Below are positions 9,483 to 16,831 of a stretch of DNA of 36,971 nucleotides, piece by piece. Positions within the stretch are counted from its first letter, which is position 1, and the number at the start of each line of letters is the position of its first letter. The notes beneath the pieces are model-generated. The model had not been told where the DNA came from. It did no database searches and saw only the letters and a list, made by a program, of their open reading frames with translations. Position numbers and translations under genes: made by a program. The DNA comes from Saccharomonospora azurea NA-128 (GTDB taxonomy: Bacteria; Actinomycetota; Actinomycetes; Mycobacteriales; Pseudonocardiaceae). The stretch spans positions 4,174,167-4,211,137 of the forward strand of contig NZ_CM001466.1 of NCBI RefSeq assembly GCF_000231055.2, read 5' to 3'.

Positions 9483-10694
9483 TCAGCCGGTCTCCTCGCC
9501 GCTGAGGGCGGCCGCGGGGACCACGCGTTCGTAGACCCGCATCGTGTCGGTCGCGATGCGGTCCCAGGAGTATCGGCAGCGGGCACGGTCGGCGCCGGCG
9601 ATGCCGTAGGCGTCGCGCAACGCGGCGTCGGACAGCAACCTGCGCACGGCCGAGGCCAGCGCTTCGGGGCGTTTCGGGGGCACGTGGAGACCGGTCACGC
9701 CGTCGACGACGGTGTCGGTGAGGCCGCCCACCGCCGAGGCCACCACGGGCACACCGCACGCCATCGCTTCCAGCGGCACGATGCCGAACGGTTCGTACCA
9801 GGGCGTGCAGACGACGACGTCGGCGGAACGCAGGAGAGCCGGTACGTCCGCGCGGGGCACCTGCCCCCTCAGGTGTACGCGGTCGGCGACGCCGAGTTCC
9901 GCGGCGAAGCGCAGCAGGCGCGCGGCCTCCTTGTCCTCGGCCAGCCTGCCCTCCTGCGGGCCGCCCGCGATGATGAGCTCGGTCTCCGGCAGGGACCGCA
10001 GTGCCGCGATGGCGACGTCGAACCCCTTGCGCGGCACCAGCCGGCCCACGGACACGATGCGGTAGCGGTGGGTCCGCGGCTCCACCGGTCCGGAGGGCGT
10101 GAACCGGTCGAGGTCGACCCCGCACGGGACGATCGACATGCGCGAGCGCGACAGCCCCAGCCGCACCAGCTCGAACACCTCGTCCGAGCAGGTCGCCGCG
10201 ACCCGCGCCGCGTGCTTGCCGATGAGTCGTTCCAGGCCGATCCGTTCGGTGGGGCTCGTGTCGTGCGCGCCCTGATGCCTGCGCTTGACCACCCCGAGGG
10301 CGTGGAACGTCTGCACCACCGGCACCGACAGCGGACGCGTCGCCATCAGCGAGGCCAGGCCCGACATCCAGAAGTGGGCGTGCACGACGTCCGGGCGGTC
10401 GGCCTGCCACTGTGCGGTCAGAAACCGGGTGAACTCGCCCATGTGCGGCAGCAGCTCGTCCTTCGGCACGTGCCGGGCGGGACCGGCGGGCACGTGGACC
10501 ACGCGGTAGCCGCCGGGCATGGTGACGTCCTCGGGTTGGTCGTCGCTGTCCCGGCGGGTGTAGACGGTCACGTCGTGCCCGGCTCGGGTGAGGCCCGCGG
10601 ACAGCTCGGCGACGTGCACGTTCTGTCCGCCGGCGTCGACCTCGCCCAGGGCGGCCAGCGGGCTTGCGTGCTCGGACACCATCGAGATCTTCAT
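9483..10694 (-). CDS. GT4 glycosyltransferase (GT-B fold)
   Basis: The 403-residue product has a complete two-domain GT-B fold. The N-terminal domain begins MKISMVSEHASPL with an acceptor-loop GGQNVHVAELS; the C-terminal domain has SVGRLVPRKGFDVAI (about 215-229) and the GT4 EX7E motif in YEPFGIVPLEAMACGVPVV (about 302-320). It resembles MshA and related GDP/UDP-sugar transferases, but the genuine MshA cannot be asserted from motifs alone. It is 13 bp downstream of a second glycosyltransferase gene on the same strand, so the two are probably co-transcribed. Confidence 0.92.
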   Translation of the reverse strand: MKISMVSEHASPLAALGEVDAGGQNVHVAELSAGLTRAGHDVTVYTRRDSDDQPEDVTMPGGYRVVHVPAGPARHVPKDELLPHMGEFTRFLTAQWQADRPDVVHAHFWMSGLASLMATRPLSVPVVQTFHALGVVKRRHQGAHDTSPTERIGLERLIGKHAARVAATCSDEVFELVRLGLSRSRMSIVPCGVDLDRFTPSGPVEPRTHRYRIVSVGRLVPRKGFDVAIAALRSLPETELIIAGGPQEGRLAEDKEAARLLRFAAELGVADRVHLRGQVPRADVPALLRSADVVVCTPWYEPFGIVPLEAMACGVPVVASAVGGLTDTVVDGVTGLHVPPKRPEALASAVRRLLSDAALRDAYGIAGADRARCRYSWDRIATDTMRVYERVVPAAALSGEETG

Positions 10695-10707
10695 CGTGCC
10701 TCCGGGT

Positions 10708-11652
10708 TCACGGTGCGAGCGAGTCGAGGAGGGCGTCCCAGCGCCGTAGGAACGCGGGAAGTCCGAAGTGCGCCAGCGCGTACTCGCGGGCGGACTTGCC
10801 CATGCGCGTGGCCAGGTCGGGATCGGCGCACAGCGTCGACACCGTGGAGGCGAGATCGTCGACGTCGGTCGACACGAGCCCCGCGTCCGGCGGCACGGCC
10901 GTGGCGGCCTCCGCGGAGGCGACCGCGGCCACGGGCATGCCGAGATGCATCGCCTCCAGCAGGGAGAGCCCCAACGACGTCCACCGCGCGGTGTGCACGT
11001 ACACGCGCCGGGTGGCCATCTCGCTGTGCAGGTCGTCGGACGCCAGGTCCCCGACCGGGGTCACGCCGGGAACGTCGAGGTCGGTGACACCGATCCCGTA
11101 CAGGTCGACCGGGGCGGCCCGCGCGATCACGGGGAGGAGGTCGGTGCCCACCACGCGGCCTCGGCGGACCGGTTCGTTGATGAGCACGGCGGCGCGGGCC
11201 AGCTCGCCGGTGTAGCGGTGACCGGGGTCGACGATGCCGTGGTCGATCACCACGGTGGGAGCGATGCCGTTGTCCCACATCAGCTCGTTGTAGTGGGTCA
11301 CGTGCACGAGGGGGATGTCGCGCTGGTCGGCCAGCGGATGCCTGCTGGTGGCCGCGTGCTCGCGCGGCGTGTTGTGCTCGACGTAGACGGCCGGCAGGTC
11401 CGCACCCGGTTCGCGGCCCAGCCAGCGGCGGGTCAGCTCGATCTCCTCGGGCCGCTGCAACACCACCGCGTCGACGTCGCGCTCGCGCAGCTCGCCGGGG
11501 ACGACCTCGACCGCCGAATCCGGCCACGGCCGCCCGTACCGGCCCCTGCCCCACGGCCCGCGATCGTCCACAGTAGGCAGTAGATAGCTGTGCTTTCCTT
11601 GGACGAACGCGGTTGTCCACGACCCGTGGACGTGCCACACGAGCAGTTCCAT
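10708..11652 (-). CDS. GT4-like glycosyltransferase
   Basis: The 314-residue product looks like a GT-B enzyme with a reduced N-terminal domain. Visible motifs are YVEHNTPRE and the sugar-nucleotide end SLGLSLLEAMHLGMPVAAVAS (about 232-251), where the second Glu of the GT4 EX7E pattern is kept but the first is replaced (TSLGLSLLE). That may mean altered chemistry. Start ATG at 11652 sits 11 nt after a SigB/SigF-like GGGCA. First gene of a two-gene operon with the GT4 gene 13 bp downstream. Confidence 0.82.
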   Translation of the reverse strand: MELLVWHVHGSWTTAFVQGKHSYLLPTVDDRGPWGRGRYGRPWPDSAVEVVPGELRERDVDAVVLQRPEEIELTRRWLGREPGADLPAVYVEHNTPREHAATSRHPLADQRDIPLVHVTHYNELMWDNGIAPTVVIDHGIVDPGHRYTGELARAAVLINEPVRRGRVVGTDLLPVIARAAPVDLYGIGVTDLDVPGVTPVGDLASDDLHSEMATRRVYVHTARWTSLGLSLLEAMHLGMPVAAVASAEAATAVPPDAGLVSTDVDDLASTVSTLCADPDLATRMGKSAREYALAHFGLPAFLRRWDALLDSLAP

Positions 11653-11663
11653 GTCACCGAAGT

Positions 11664-11688
11664 TGCCCGCAGCCCCCTCGAACTAAAC
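11664..11688 (-). promoter_or_regulatory. SigB/SigF-type promoter candidate for the GT4 operon
   Basis: Minus-strand GTTT (11685-11688), 16-nt spacer, GGGCA (11664-11668), ending 11 nt before the ATG at 11652. The -10 differs from GGGTA at one base. Confidence 0.42.
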
Positions 11689-11700
11689 CGCGCGCGACGC

Positions 11701-11726
11701 GGCGGGTCGTCGGTCGGTGACCCGCC
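11701..11726 (-). terminator. hairpin after the DUF4383 gene
   Basis: An 8-bp stem (11701-11708 with 11719-11726) and 10-nt loop lie 22 bp beyond the stop of the DUF4383 gene and upstream of the GT operon promoter. A plausible terminator without a T-run. Confidence 0.5.
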
Positions 11727-11748
11727 GTGTCGCCTTACGGCGTGATCG

Positions 11749-12183
11749 TCACGTGGCGTGTCCGGTCGCCGCGCTGCCCCGCGTGGGGACCACACTGATC
11801 AGCAGACCCAGGACCGCCGTCACCCCGTACAGGCACGCGTTCGCCACGTGCACGTTCGCGAGGTTGCCCAGCGGTGAGAGGGTGACGGCGAGGATGCTGT
11901 AGGCGAACAGCCCGGTGAAGGCGAAGAAACTCAACCACCCGAAGGCACGCAGGGCCGACTCGGTGTGCGTGGCCGCGAGACCCAACGCTCCCACCCCGGT
12001 GTGGCCGATGTTCAGCAGGCCGCTGGCACCGAACAACCACACCGTGCGCGACGGGTCGTAGCCCATGTCCGACCCGACCAGTGCGAACCCGGCGATGCCG
12101 AGGACCAGGTACGCCAGCCCGATCACACCGACCCCGACGCGCAGCGTTCCGGTCGGCGGAAGTGCTCGTGTCCAAGGATTCAT
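11749..12183 (-). CDS. DUF4383 integral membrane protein
   Basis: The 144-residue product has four hydrophobic stretches: about 16-38, 47-65, 80-102 and 112-130. The spacing and the GLAYLVLGIAGF / LFGASGLLNIGHTGVGALGL motifs match the DUF4383 family of small four-helix membrane proteins common in actinomycetes. ATG at 12183 is selected because GAGAGG lies eight bases upstream; the frame is open further upstream but overlaps the neighbouring gene. Function unknown; its neighbours are stress-type genes. Confidence 0.82.
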   Translation of the reverse strand: MNPWTRALPPTGTLRVGVGVIGLAYLVLGIAGFALVGSDMGYDPSRTVWLFGASGLLNIGHTGVGALGLAATHTESALRAFGWLSFFAFTGLFAYSILAVTLSPLGNLANVHVANACLYGVTAVLGLLISVVPTRGSAATGHAT

Positions 12184-12238
12184 CTCGCCGCCTCTCGACG
12201 TCGCGGGATCGTGACCGCCGCTCGAGACCCTGCCGCTG

Positions 12239-12682
12239 CTATCGCGCCATACCGCGTGCACCCTGCTTCGCGAAGTCGATGTGGACCACGCGGTCCGAGT
12301 CCCGGTGCGGGTCGGTCTCGTAGCGCCACGCCGACACGGAGTCGGTGACCGTGCCCAGCACCCGCCATCCGAGCGACTGCGAACTCGGTACACCGCCCGA
12401 CACGGTCGTGGCGAACACCTCCGCACGCAGCGTCCCGAACGTGACGGACAGTCGGCAGGTCAGCAGCGCTCCTGGCACCGAGGCCCGGATCAGGCTCGCG
12501 CACGCCTCGTCGACCGCGAGGACGATGTCGGTGACCTCGTCGGGTCCGAAGCCCTCGCGCTGGGCCACTCCTTGAGCCAGCAGGCGGACCGCCGCCAGGT
12601 GCCGCGGATCGGCGGGGATCCGCAGTTCCATCGGTCCGTGGCACCTCGGGCCGAACCAGTCCACCAGTTCGTGTCTTCCCAT
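12239..12682 (-). CDS. RsbW-like ATP-binding protein (HATPase_c_2), possible anti-sigma regulator
   Basis: The 147-residue product has the fold signature of RsbW/SpoIIAB-type kinases: MELRIPADPRHLAAVR start strand, then VTDIVLAVDEACASLIRAS (about 63-81) as the N-box helix with the key Glu. The glycine-rich lid of active kinases is poorly preserved (SSQSLGWRVL), so kinase activity is doubtful, while binding to a sigma or anti-sigma partner remains possible. ATG 12682 is 13 nt after a GGGTA element; an internal ATG at 12628 (MELRIP) is an alternative start closer to the family norm. Its neighbours carry SigB/SigF-like promoters, which fits a regulatory role. That link is inference. Confidence 0.75.
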   Translation of the reverse strand: MGRHELVDWFGPRCHGPMELRIPADPRHLAAVRLLAQGVAQREGFGPDEVTDIVLAVDEACASLIRASVPGALLTCRLSVTFGTLRAEVFATTVSGGVPSSQSLGWRVLGTVTDSVSAWRYETDPHRDSDRVVHIDFAKQGARGMAR

Positions 12683-12695
12683 GATGTGGCCGGGA

Positions 12696-12719
12696 TACCC
12701 CCACCGCGGATGTCCACAC
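12696..12719 (-). promoter_or_regulatory. SigB/SigF-type promoter candidate for the RsbW-like gene
   Basis: Minus-strand GTGT (12716-12719), 15-nt spacer, GGGTA (12696-12700, followed by T), ending 13 nt before the ATG at 12682. Confidence 0.42.
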
Positions 12720-12779
12720 TCACCCGGGTGGAAGTGCGCCGACCCCGTTTCCGCGAGCGTTTCGGCGGCGCGGCAGGAG

Positions 12780-12804
12780 GTTTGTGCCAGGACCCTGCGG
12801 GGCA
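12780..12804 (+). promoter_or_regulatory. SigB/SigF-type promoter candidate for the holin-like operon
   Basis: GTTT (12780-12783), 16-nt spacer, GGGCA (12800-12804), 73 nt before the first gene. Exact -35 and spacing; one mismatch in the -10. Confidence 0.4.
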
Positions 12805-12877
12805 CACGGTGACCACCGCCGGGCGCCCACTGGGTGCGGTGTGGGCCGCGTGTGCACGACGAACTCGGGAGGAAACC

Positions 12878-13291
12878 GTGGTGTACGACCAACAGCGTGA
12901 CGCCGTGGGCCAGCGTTCGGTGGCGGAGCTCGTCAACGACCTGTCCGCGCAGATGAGCCGACTCGTGCGGAACGAGATGCTGCTCGCCAGGGCGGAGATC
13001 CAGGCGAAGGGCAAGCGCTTCGGCGCTGGAGCGGGGATGGCCGGTGCGGGCGGGGTGATCGCACTCTACGGGCTCGCGGTGCTGATCACCGCGGCCGTGT
13101 TGGCCCTCGCGCTCGTACTGCCCGCGTGGGCGGCCGCTCTCGTGGTCGGCGGTGCGTTGATGCTGTTGGCCGGTCTGCTCGCCCTCGTGGGCAAACGTCA
13201 GGTGCAGAAGGCGTCGCCGCCCATTCCCCGGGAGTCGCTCGAGAGCGTGCGCAAGGACATCGACGTCGTGAAGGAGACGATGCGGCGATGA
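12878..13291 (+). CDS. phage-holin-family (DUF1469/holin III type) membrane protein
   Basis: The 137-residue product has an N-terminal amphipathic helix (SVAELVNDLSAQMSRLVRNEMLLARAEIQAK) followed by two membrane helices (about 53-78 and 83-103) and a charged tail. This is the layout of the actinobacterial 'phage holin family' proteins, which are chromosomal housekeeping membrane proteins and not evidence of a phage. Two tandem GTG codons (12878, 12881) follow a GGAGG at 12868-12872; either may be used. It overlaps the DUF3618 gene by ATGA. Probable role in envelope stress, by context only. Confidence 0.82.
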   Translation: MVYDQQRDAVGQRSVAELVNDLSAQMSRLVRNEMLLARAEIQAKGKRFGAGAGMAGAGGVIALYGLAVLITAAVLALALVLPAWAAALVVGGALMLLAGLLALVGKRQVQKASPPIPRESLESVRKDIDVVKETMRR

Positions 13292-13563
13292 GCGCCTCGA
13301 CGACGCCGAGTGACGCCGACCAGTTCCCGCAGACGGTGGAGCAGGCCCGGACCGACATCGAGTTGACGCGGCAGGAGCTGCGCGAGACCGCTGGGGAACT
13401 CATGAGCCGGCTGAACGTGGGCGAGCGGGCCAGGGAACAGCTTCAGGACCGCTCCCGCGTCGCGCTCGGCGTCATGCGCGCGAACCCGGTCGCCGTCGCG
13501 GCCGGGGGCGCCGCGGCCGCACTCGCCGTCGGTGGCCTCCTCACGTGGAGGATCAAGCGATGA
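13288..13563 (+). CDS. DUF3618 protein
   Basis: The 91-residue product opens with a charged helix containing the DUF3618 hallmark TVEQARTDIELTRQELRETAGELMSRLNV (about 15-44) and ends with one membrane helix (about 68-86) followed by RIKR. It is coupled by ATGA overlaps to the holin-type gene upstream and the DUF4235 gene downstream; these three families are regular neighbours in actinomycetes. Biochemical role unknown. Confidence 0.85.
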   Translation: MSASTTPSDADQFPQTVEQARTDIELTRQELRETAGELMSRLNVGERAREQLQDRSRVALGVMRANPVAVAAGGAAAALAVGGLLTWRIKR

Positions 13564-13823
13564 AGGCGCTCTACCGGCCGCTCAGTCTGATCGTGAGTGT
13601 GGGGGGAGGACTGCTGTCCAGTGCGGTGTTCAAGCAGGTGTGGAAGCGCGTGACAGGGGAGAAGCGGACGCCGAAGGCCACCGACCGCGGGTTCACCGCG
13701 TGGCAGGTGGTGGGGGCCGCCGCGCTGCAAGGGGCGATCGTGGGAGCGGTGAAGGCGGCGGTCGATCGGGCCGGTGCCGCGGGTTACGAGAAGGCCACCG
13801 GTGCCTGGCCGGGGAACGAGTAG
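13560..13823 (+). CDS. DUF4235 membrane protein
   Basis: An 87-residue product with a first hydrophobic helix (LSLIVSVGGGLLSSAVFKQVW, about 8-28), a basic loop and a second weaker hydrophobic segment (about 48-66), matching DUF4235. The start is fixed by the ATGA overlap with the DUF3618 gene. Third gene of the operon; the methyltransferase gene begins five bases after its stop and may be read through. Function unknown. Confidence 0.8.
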   Translation: MKALYRPLSLIVSVGGGLLSSAVFKQVWKRVTGEKRTPKATDRGFTAWQVVGAAALQGAIVGAVKAAVDRAGAAGYEKATGAWPGNE

Positions 13824-13827
13824 ACGC

Positions 13828-14481
13828 ATGTTGTTGCTGCGGCCCCCGGGGGTGTACCGGCCGCAGGACGACACGGAGCTGCTGTCCGAGGCGTTCACCA
13901 GGGTGACGTTGCCGTCGGGCGCGCGCGTGCTGGACGTCGGCACGGGAACCGGTGCCCTGGCGCTCGCGGCGGCGCGGGCCGGTGCACGGGAGGTCGTCGC
14001 CGTGGACGTGTCGCGGCGCGCGCTCGCCGCCGCCTGGATCAACGCCCGGCTGCGTGGTCTGCCCGTGCGTGTTCACCGGACGGACGTGGCCACGGCGCCA
14101 CCGTCCGGGCCGTTCGACCTGGTGCTCGCCAACCCGCCGTACGTGCCGTGGTCGGGTTCCGGCAGCGCGTCGCGTCGGTGGGACGCCGGTGACGACGGGC
14201 GCGCGATCATCGATCCGCTCTGCGCCGCGATCCCGGGTCTGCTGTCCGAGCGAGGGTGCTTCCTGCTGGTGCAGTCGTCGTTGTCCGGTGTCGACCCGAC
14301 GCTCACGGCGCTCGCCGAAGCCGGGTTGAAGACGTCGATCGTCGCGCGCCGGCCGGTGCCGTTCGGCCCCGTGCTGCGGGACCGGGCGCGGTACCTCGAA
14401 CAGCGGGGGCTGATCGCCGACGGGCAGCGCGAGGAGGAGTTGGTGGTGATCCGTGCCGACCGAACCGAACGGACGGGCTGA
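13828..14481 (+). CDS. HemK2/MTQ2-type class I methyltransferase
   Basis: The 217-residue product has the SAM-binding motif LDVGTGTGALAL (about 34-45), acidic ribose-binding VVAVDVSRRAL and the catalytic NPPY (about 103-106). NPPY plus short length matches the HemK2/MTQ2 protein-glutamine methyltransferase group; these modify Gln or act on small N-containing substrates. There is no PrmC N-terminal recognition domain, so a release-factor substrate is unlikely. Its 3' end overlaps the CDGSH gene by 29 bases, and a convergent iron-enzyme gene follows: I know this trio as a recurrent actinobacterial neighbourhood, which suggests a shared pathway. Confidence 0.85.
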   Translation: MLLLRPPGVYRPQDDTELLSEAFTRVTLPSGARVLDVGTGTGALALAAARAGAREVVAVDVSRRALAAAWINARLRGLPVRVHRTDVATAPPSGPFDLVLANPPYVPWSGSGSASRRWDAGDDGRAIIDPLCAAIPGLLSERGCFLLVQSSLSGVDPTLTALAEAGLKTSIVARRPVPFGPVLRDRARYLEQRGLIADGQREEELVVIRADRTERTG

Positions 14482-14734
14482 CCGTCCGGGCTGCGACGTG
14501 AACCGCGTGAACGGCGAGGCCGGAGCCGTGCGCACGCCGTCCTCGCGCTCGTCCCCGCCCCGTCGGGTCACCGTCGTGCCCGGCGGCCCGATCCTGATCG
14601 AGGGGCCGGTCGAGTTCCAGCTCGACGACGGCACCACGGTGGCCTCGGACCGGTTCCAGGTGGCGGTGTGCGCGTGCCGGCGCAGCAAGAACTACCCGTT
14701 CTGCGACGCCAGCCACCGCCGTAAGCGGCGCTGA
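14453..14734 (+). CDS. CDGSH iron-sulfur domain protein
   Basis: The 93-residue product ends with a single CDGSH-type cluster site: C73-x-C75, then PFC84-D-A-S-H88. The usual Gly is replaced by Ala (CDASH), still within the known range. The three Cys and one His ligate a redox-active [2Fe-2S]. The N-terminal 30 residues are low in conservation-like features, and the start is uncertain: GTG 14453 lies inside the methyltransferase gene, and GTG 14528 is an alternative. It may be an electron donor for the convergent iron-containing oxidase; this is inference from linkage. Confidence 0.85.
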   Translation: MPTEPNGRADRPGCDVNRVNGEAGAVRTPSSRSSPPRRVTVVPGGPILIEGPVEFQLDDGTTVASDRFQVAVCACRRSKNYPFCDASHRRKRR

Positions 14735-14752
14735 CCGGCGTCGCGAACCGCG

Positions 14753-15799
14753 TCAGCGCGCGTCGGCGGGCAGCGGCATCGCGGGCAGCTCGCGCCGCCA
14801 GTGCGTCATGAGGTGCTCGGCGAGGTGGGCTTCGAGGAGCTCGGTCGCCTGGATGCCGAACACGACGTCGGCGGCGAGGTGCGGCTCTCGCGCCAGGAGG
14901 TCACCGATCACGTCGCGGCGCATGACCTGCTCGTGCACCGCGTCGGCCTCGACGTGCTCGGCGAAGAAGAACCGGCAGGCCTCCGGCGCCCCGAGCCGGT
15001 CGAGCGCCTGCACCATGCGGGCCGCGCTGGGTGCCGTGCTGATCTCGGCGGCGGCGAAGTGGCCCACCAGGGCGGCCCGCAGCGCTCGATGCAGACCGAA
15101 CAGCGACATGAGGTTCACCGTCGCCAGCGCCTGCGGCGGTGCCTGGTCGAGGTAGCCGAGGTAGTCGCTGCGCAACCCGGCCGCGTCGAGCAGCTCGGCG
15201 TAGAGCCGCGAGTGCATGCGGTCGTACCGGCCGCCGCCGAACTCGTCGAACTCGACGGCCACGAGCGCGGCCTTGGCCTGCCCGCGCAGGCGCGGAATGA
15301 CCCACGCGTGCGGGTCGGCCTCCTTGAGGTGGTAGATCGAGCGCAGCGCGAAGTACTCGCGCATCTGCGTCCACGTGCCCTCGTCGCGCAACCAGTGGCT
15401 GGGACCCGTCCCGTGGACCGGTTCCACCAGGAGTTCGTCGAGCGTTCCCGCGACGTCGGTGTCACGTCCCCGGCCGGGGACGTCGGCGCGCAACGCCGTG
15501 AGGAACCGCTGCTCCAACGCCGCACGCAGGCGCAGCAGGTCCGGGTCCCACTCCCAGTCGGGTGCGGCGTCGGTGAAGCCGCGGTAGTGCAGTTCGTAGC
15601 AGGTCTGCAAGGTCAGCTGCAGGTCGTCGCCGTACGGGTCGGGATCACCGATGTCGACCGGGAGGGTGGGGCGGCCGGGTTCGTCGCGCAACGCCGACAC
15701 CACGGCCGCGGAGAGAGGGCCACGGGGCAGTGGCAAGGGGGACACCTCGGCGGGTGTCGACACGGCTGTCTCGGTTCGCGCACTCACACTCGTACTCAC
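14753..15799 (-). CDS. iron-containing redox enzyme (haem-oxygenase-like diiron oxidase family)
   Basis: The 348-residue product is helical and has the spaced Glu/His pattern of haem-oxygenase-like non-haem diiron enzymes: EYFALRSIYHLKEADPH (E148, H157), VEFDEFGGGRYDRMH (E183, H196) and EHVEADAVH (H282, D286, H289). The FDEFGGG block is characteristic. Members of this superfamily oxidise fatty acids or amines; the substrate here is unknown. GTG 15799 is preferred because it lies ten bases after a GGGTA promoter element; GTG 15787 is in frame downstream. Convergent with the CDGSH gene (18 bp apart). Confidence 0.83.
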   Translation of the reverse strand: MSTSVSARTETAVSTPAEVSPLPLPRGPLSAAVVSALRDEPGRPTLPVDIGDPDPYGDDLQLTLQTCYELHYRGFTDAAPDWEWDPDLLRLRAALEQRFLTALRADVPGRGRDTDVAGTLDELLVEPVHGTGPSHWLRDEGTWTQMREYFALRSIYHLKEADPHAWVIPRLRGQAKAALVAVEFDEFGGGRYDRMHSRLYAELLDAAGLRSDYLGYLDQAPPQALATVNLMSLFGLHRALRAALVGHFAAAEISTAPSAARMVQALDRLGAPEACRFFFAEHVEADAVHEQVMRRDVIGDLLAREPHLAADVVFGIQATELLEAHLAEHLMTHWRRELPAMPLPADAR

Positions 15800-15809
15800 A
15801 CGAGCGGGC

Positions 15810-15834
15810 TACCCGGGCCGTCGACCCGGTACAC
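15810..15834 (-). promoter_or_regulatory. SigB/SigF-type promoter candidate for the iron-enzyme gene
   Basis: Minus-strand GTGT (15831-15834), 16-nt spacer, GGGTA (15810-15814, followed by G), ending ten nt before GTG 15799. Confidence 0.42.
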
Positions 15835-15892
15835 CGCACCTCGGGCCCGACCTCAAGCCCAAGCCTCGGTCGCCGACCGCTGACGTGCTGGG

Positions 15893-16483
15893 TCAGAACC
15901 AGCAGCCGATCCACCACGAGGGAGTGCACTCCTCGTCCTCGTCGTCCTCGTCGTCCTCGGGAGGGGTGGTGGTCGGTGGGGTCGACGACGGCGGAGTGCT
16001 GGTCGGGTCGGGCGGGGAGGACGGGGCGGAGGTGGTGGGCTCGCCGGTGTCGTCCTCGCCAGGATCGTCACCGTCCTCGTCGCCGTCGTCGCCGTCCTCA
16101 TCGGAATCGTTTGGGATGTGGCTTTCCGTCTCGCCCGGATCGCCGCCACCTCCCAGGTTGCCGTCCTGCGGCGACGACGAGATCTGCTGCGTGGGGTCGG
16201 AGGTTCCGGTGGGGAGGTCGTCGTCGGTCGTCGGCGCGGTGGTGCCGGTGGGATACAGGTCGGTGCGACTCGGATCGATGACCACGATCCGCTCTCCGCC
16301 GTCGTCCGCCTGGTTGCTCGGGTCGCTCGGGGCGAGGTTGACGACGATCGCCGCGACGCCACAGCCGACGACCACGGCGCCCATCACCGCGAGCATGCGC
16401 ATCCGCGAGTTCGGCCCCGGCGGAGGCCGATCGTTCCAGCCGTCGTCGTCGGAAAGCCGGGCCACCGACACATCGTTGTCCAC
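15893..16483 (-). CDS. membrane-anchored acidic low-complexity protein
   Basis: The 196-residue product has a short basic/Pro N-terminus, one membrane helix (about 30-50, MLAVMGAVVVGCGVAAIVVNL), then an external Ser/Thr/Pro-rich and Asp/Glu-rich tail. The end is an acidic run followed by ECTPSWWIGCWF, with two Cys bracketing aromatic residues that could form a disulfide. Start GTG 16483 has GGAGGGG eight bases upstream. No family is recognised. The acidic tail could bind Ca2+ or cell-wall cations. It stands alone between the iron-enzyme gene and a pseudogene region. Confidence 0.72.
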   Translation of the reverse strand: MDNDVSVARLSDDDGWNDRPPPGPNSRMRMLAVMGAVVVGCGVAAIVVNLAPSDPSNQADDGGERIVVIDPSRTDLYPTGTTAPTTDDDLPTGTSDPTQQISSSPQDGNLGGGGDPGETESHIPNDSDEDGDDGDEDGDDPGEDDTGEPTTSAPSSPPDPTSTPPSSTPPTTTPPEDDEDDEDEECTPSWWIGCWF

Positions 16484-16702
16484 CTACTGAGCCCCTCCGG
16501 ACCGGGAACAGCCGAGCTGAGCTGTCTCACCGTAGATCATGGCAATGCGGGTTTCCCGGTAGGGATTGCCCGTGTGGGCGTCGGTGTTGTGGCACAATAA
16601 CGCGTTTTCACCCGCCTGACTACTGTCTGCAACAGCGCCGATCACGGACCGCGTCGACCGTCGGCCTCTCTCCACAGTGTCTGGTCAGCGTCGAGGCGCC
16701 GG

Positions 16703-16831
16703 TTACAGCACCGAACGCAGGAACGTGACGAGGTGATCGTTGAAGTCGGCTTCCCGTTCGAGGTTCGGCAGGTGGCTGGCGTCGTCGAGGACGACCAGCC
16801 GGGCGTCGGGGATGCGTCGGTGGTCGGCTCG
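16703..16831 (-). pseudogene. 3' remnant of an alpha/beta-hydrolase gene
   Basis: About 42 C-terminal codons remain on the minus strand, ending at TAA 16703-16705. The translation (IPDARLVVLDDASHLPNLER, then a short helix to FLRSVL) is the typical end of an alpha/beta hydrolase, including the catalytic His in DASHLPNLE. No upstream part of the gene follows; at about 16831 the sequence changes directly into a MocR-type aminotransferase on the opposite strand. The coding match is short, so the exact family (for example enol-lactonase-like) is uncertain. Confidence 0.7.

Noticed and set aside
6806-9586. 2.8-kb minus-strand open frame opposite the ClpC gene
   Set aside because: Antisense shadow of a well-supported gene; the translation contains no domain.
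12878-13291. Holin-family name taken as a prophage
   Set aside because: These proteins are widespread chromosomal membrane proteins; no phage genes adjoin.
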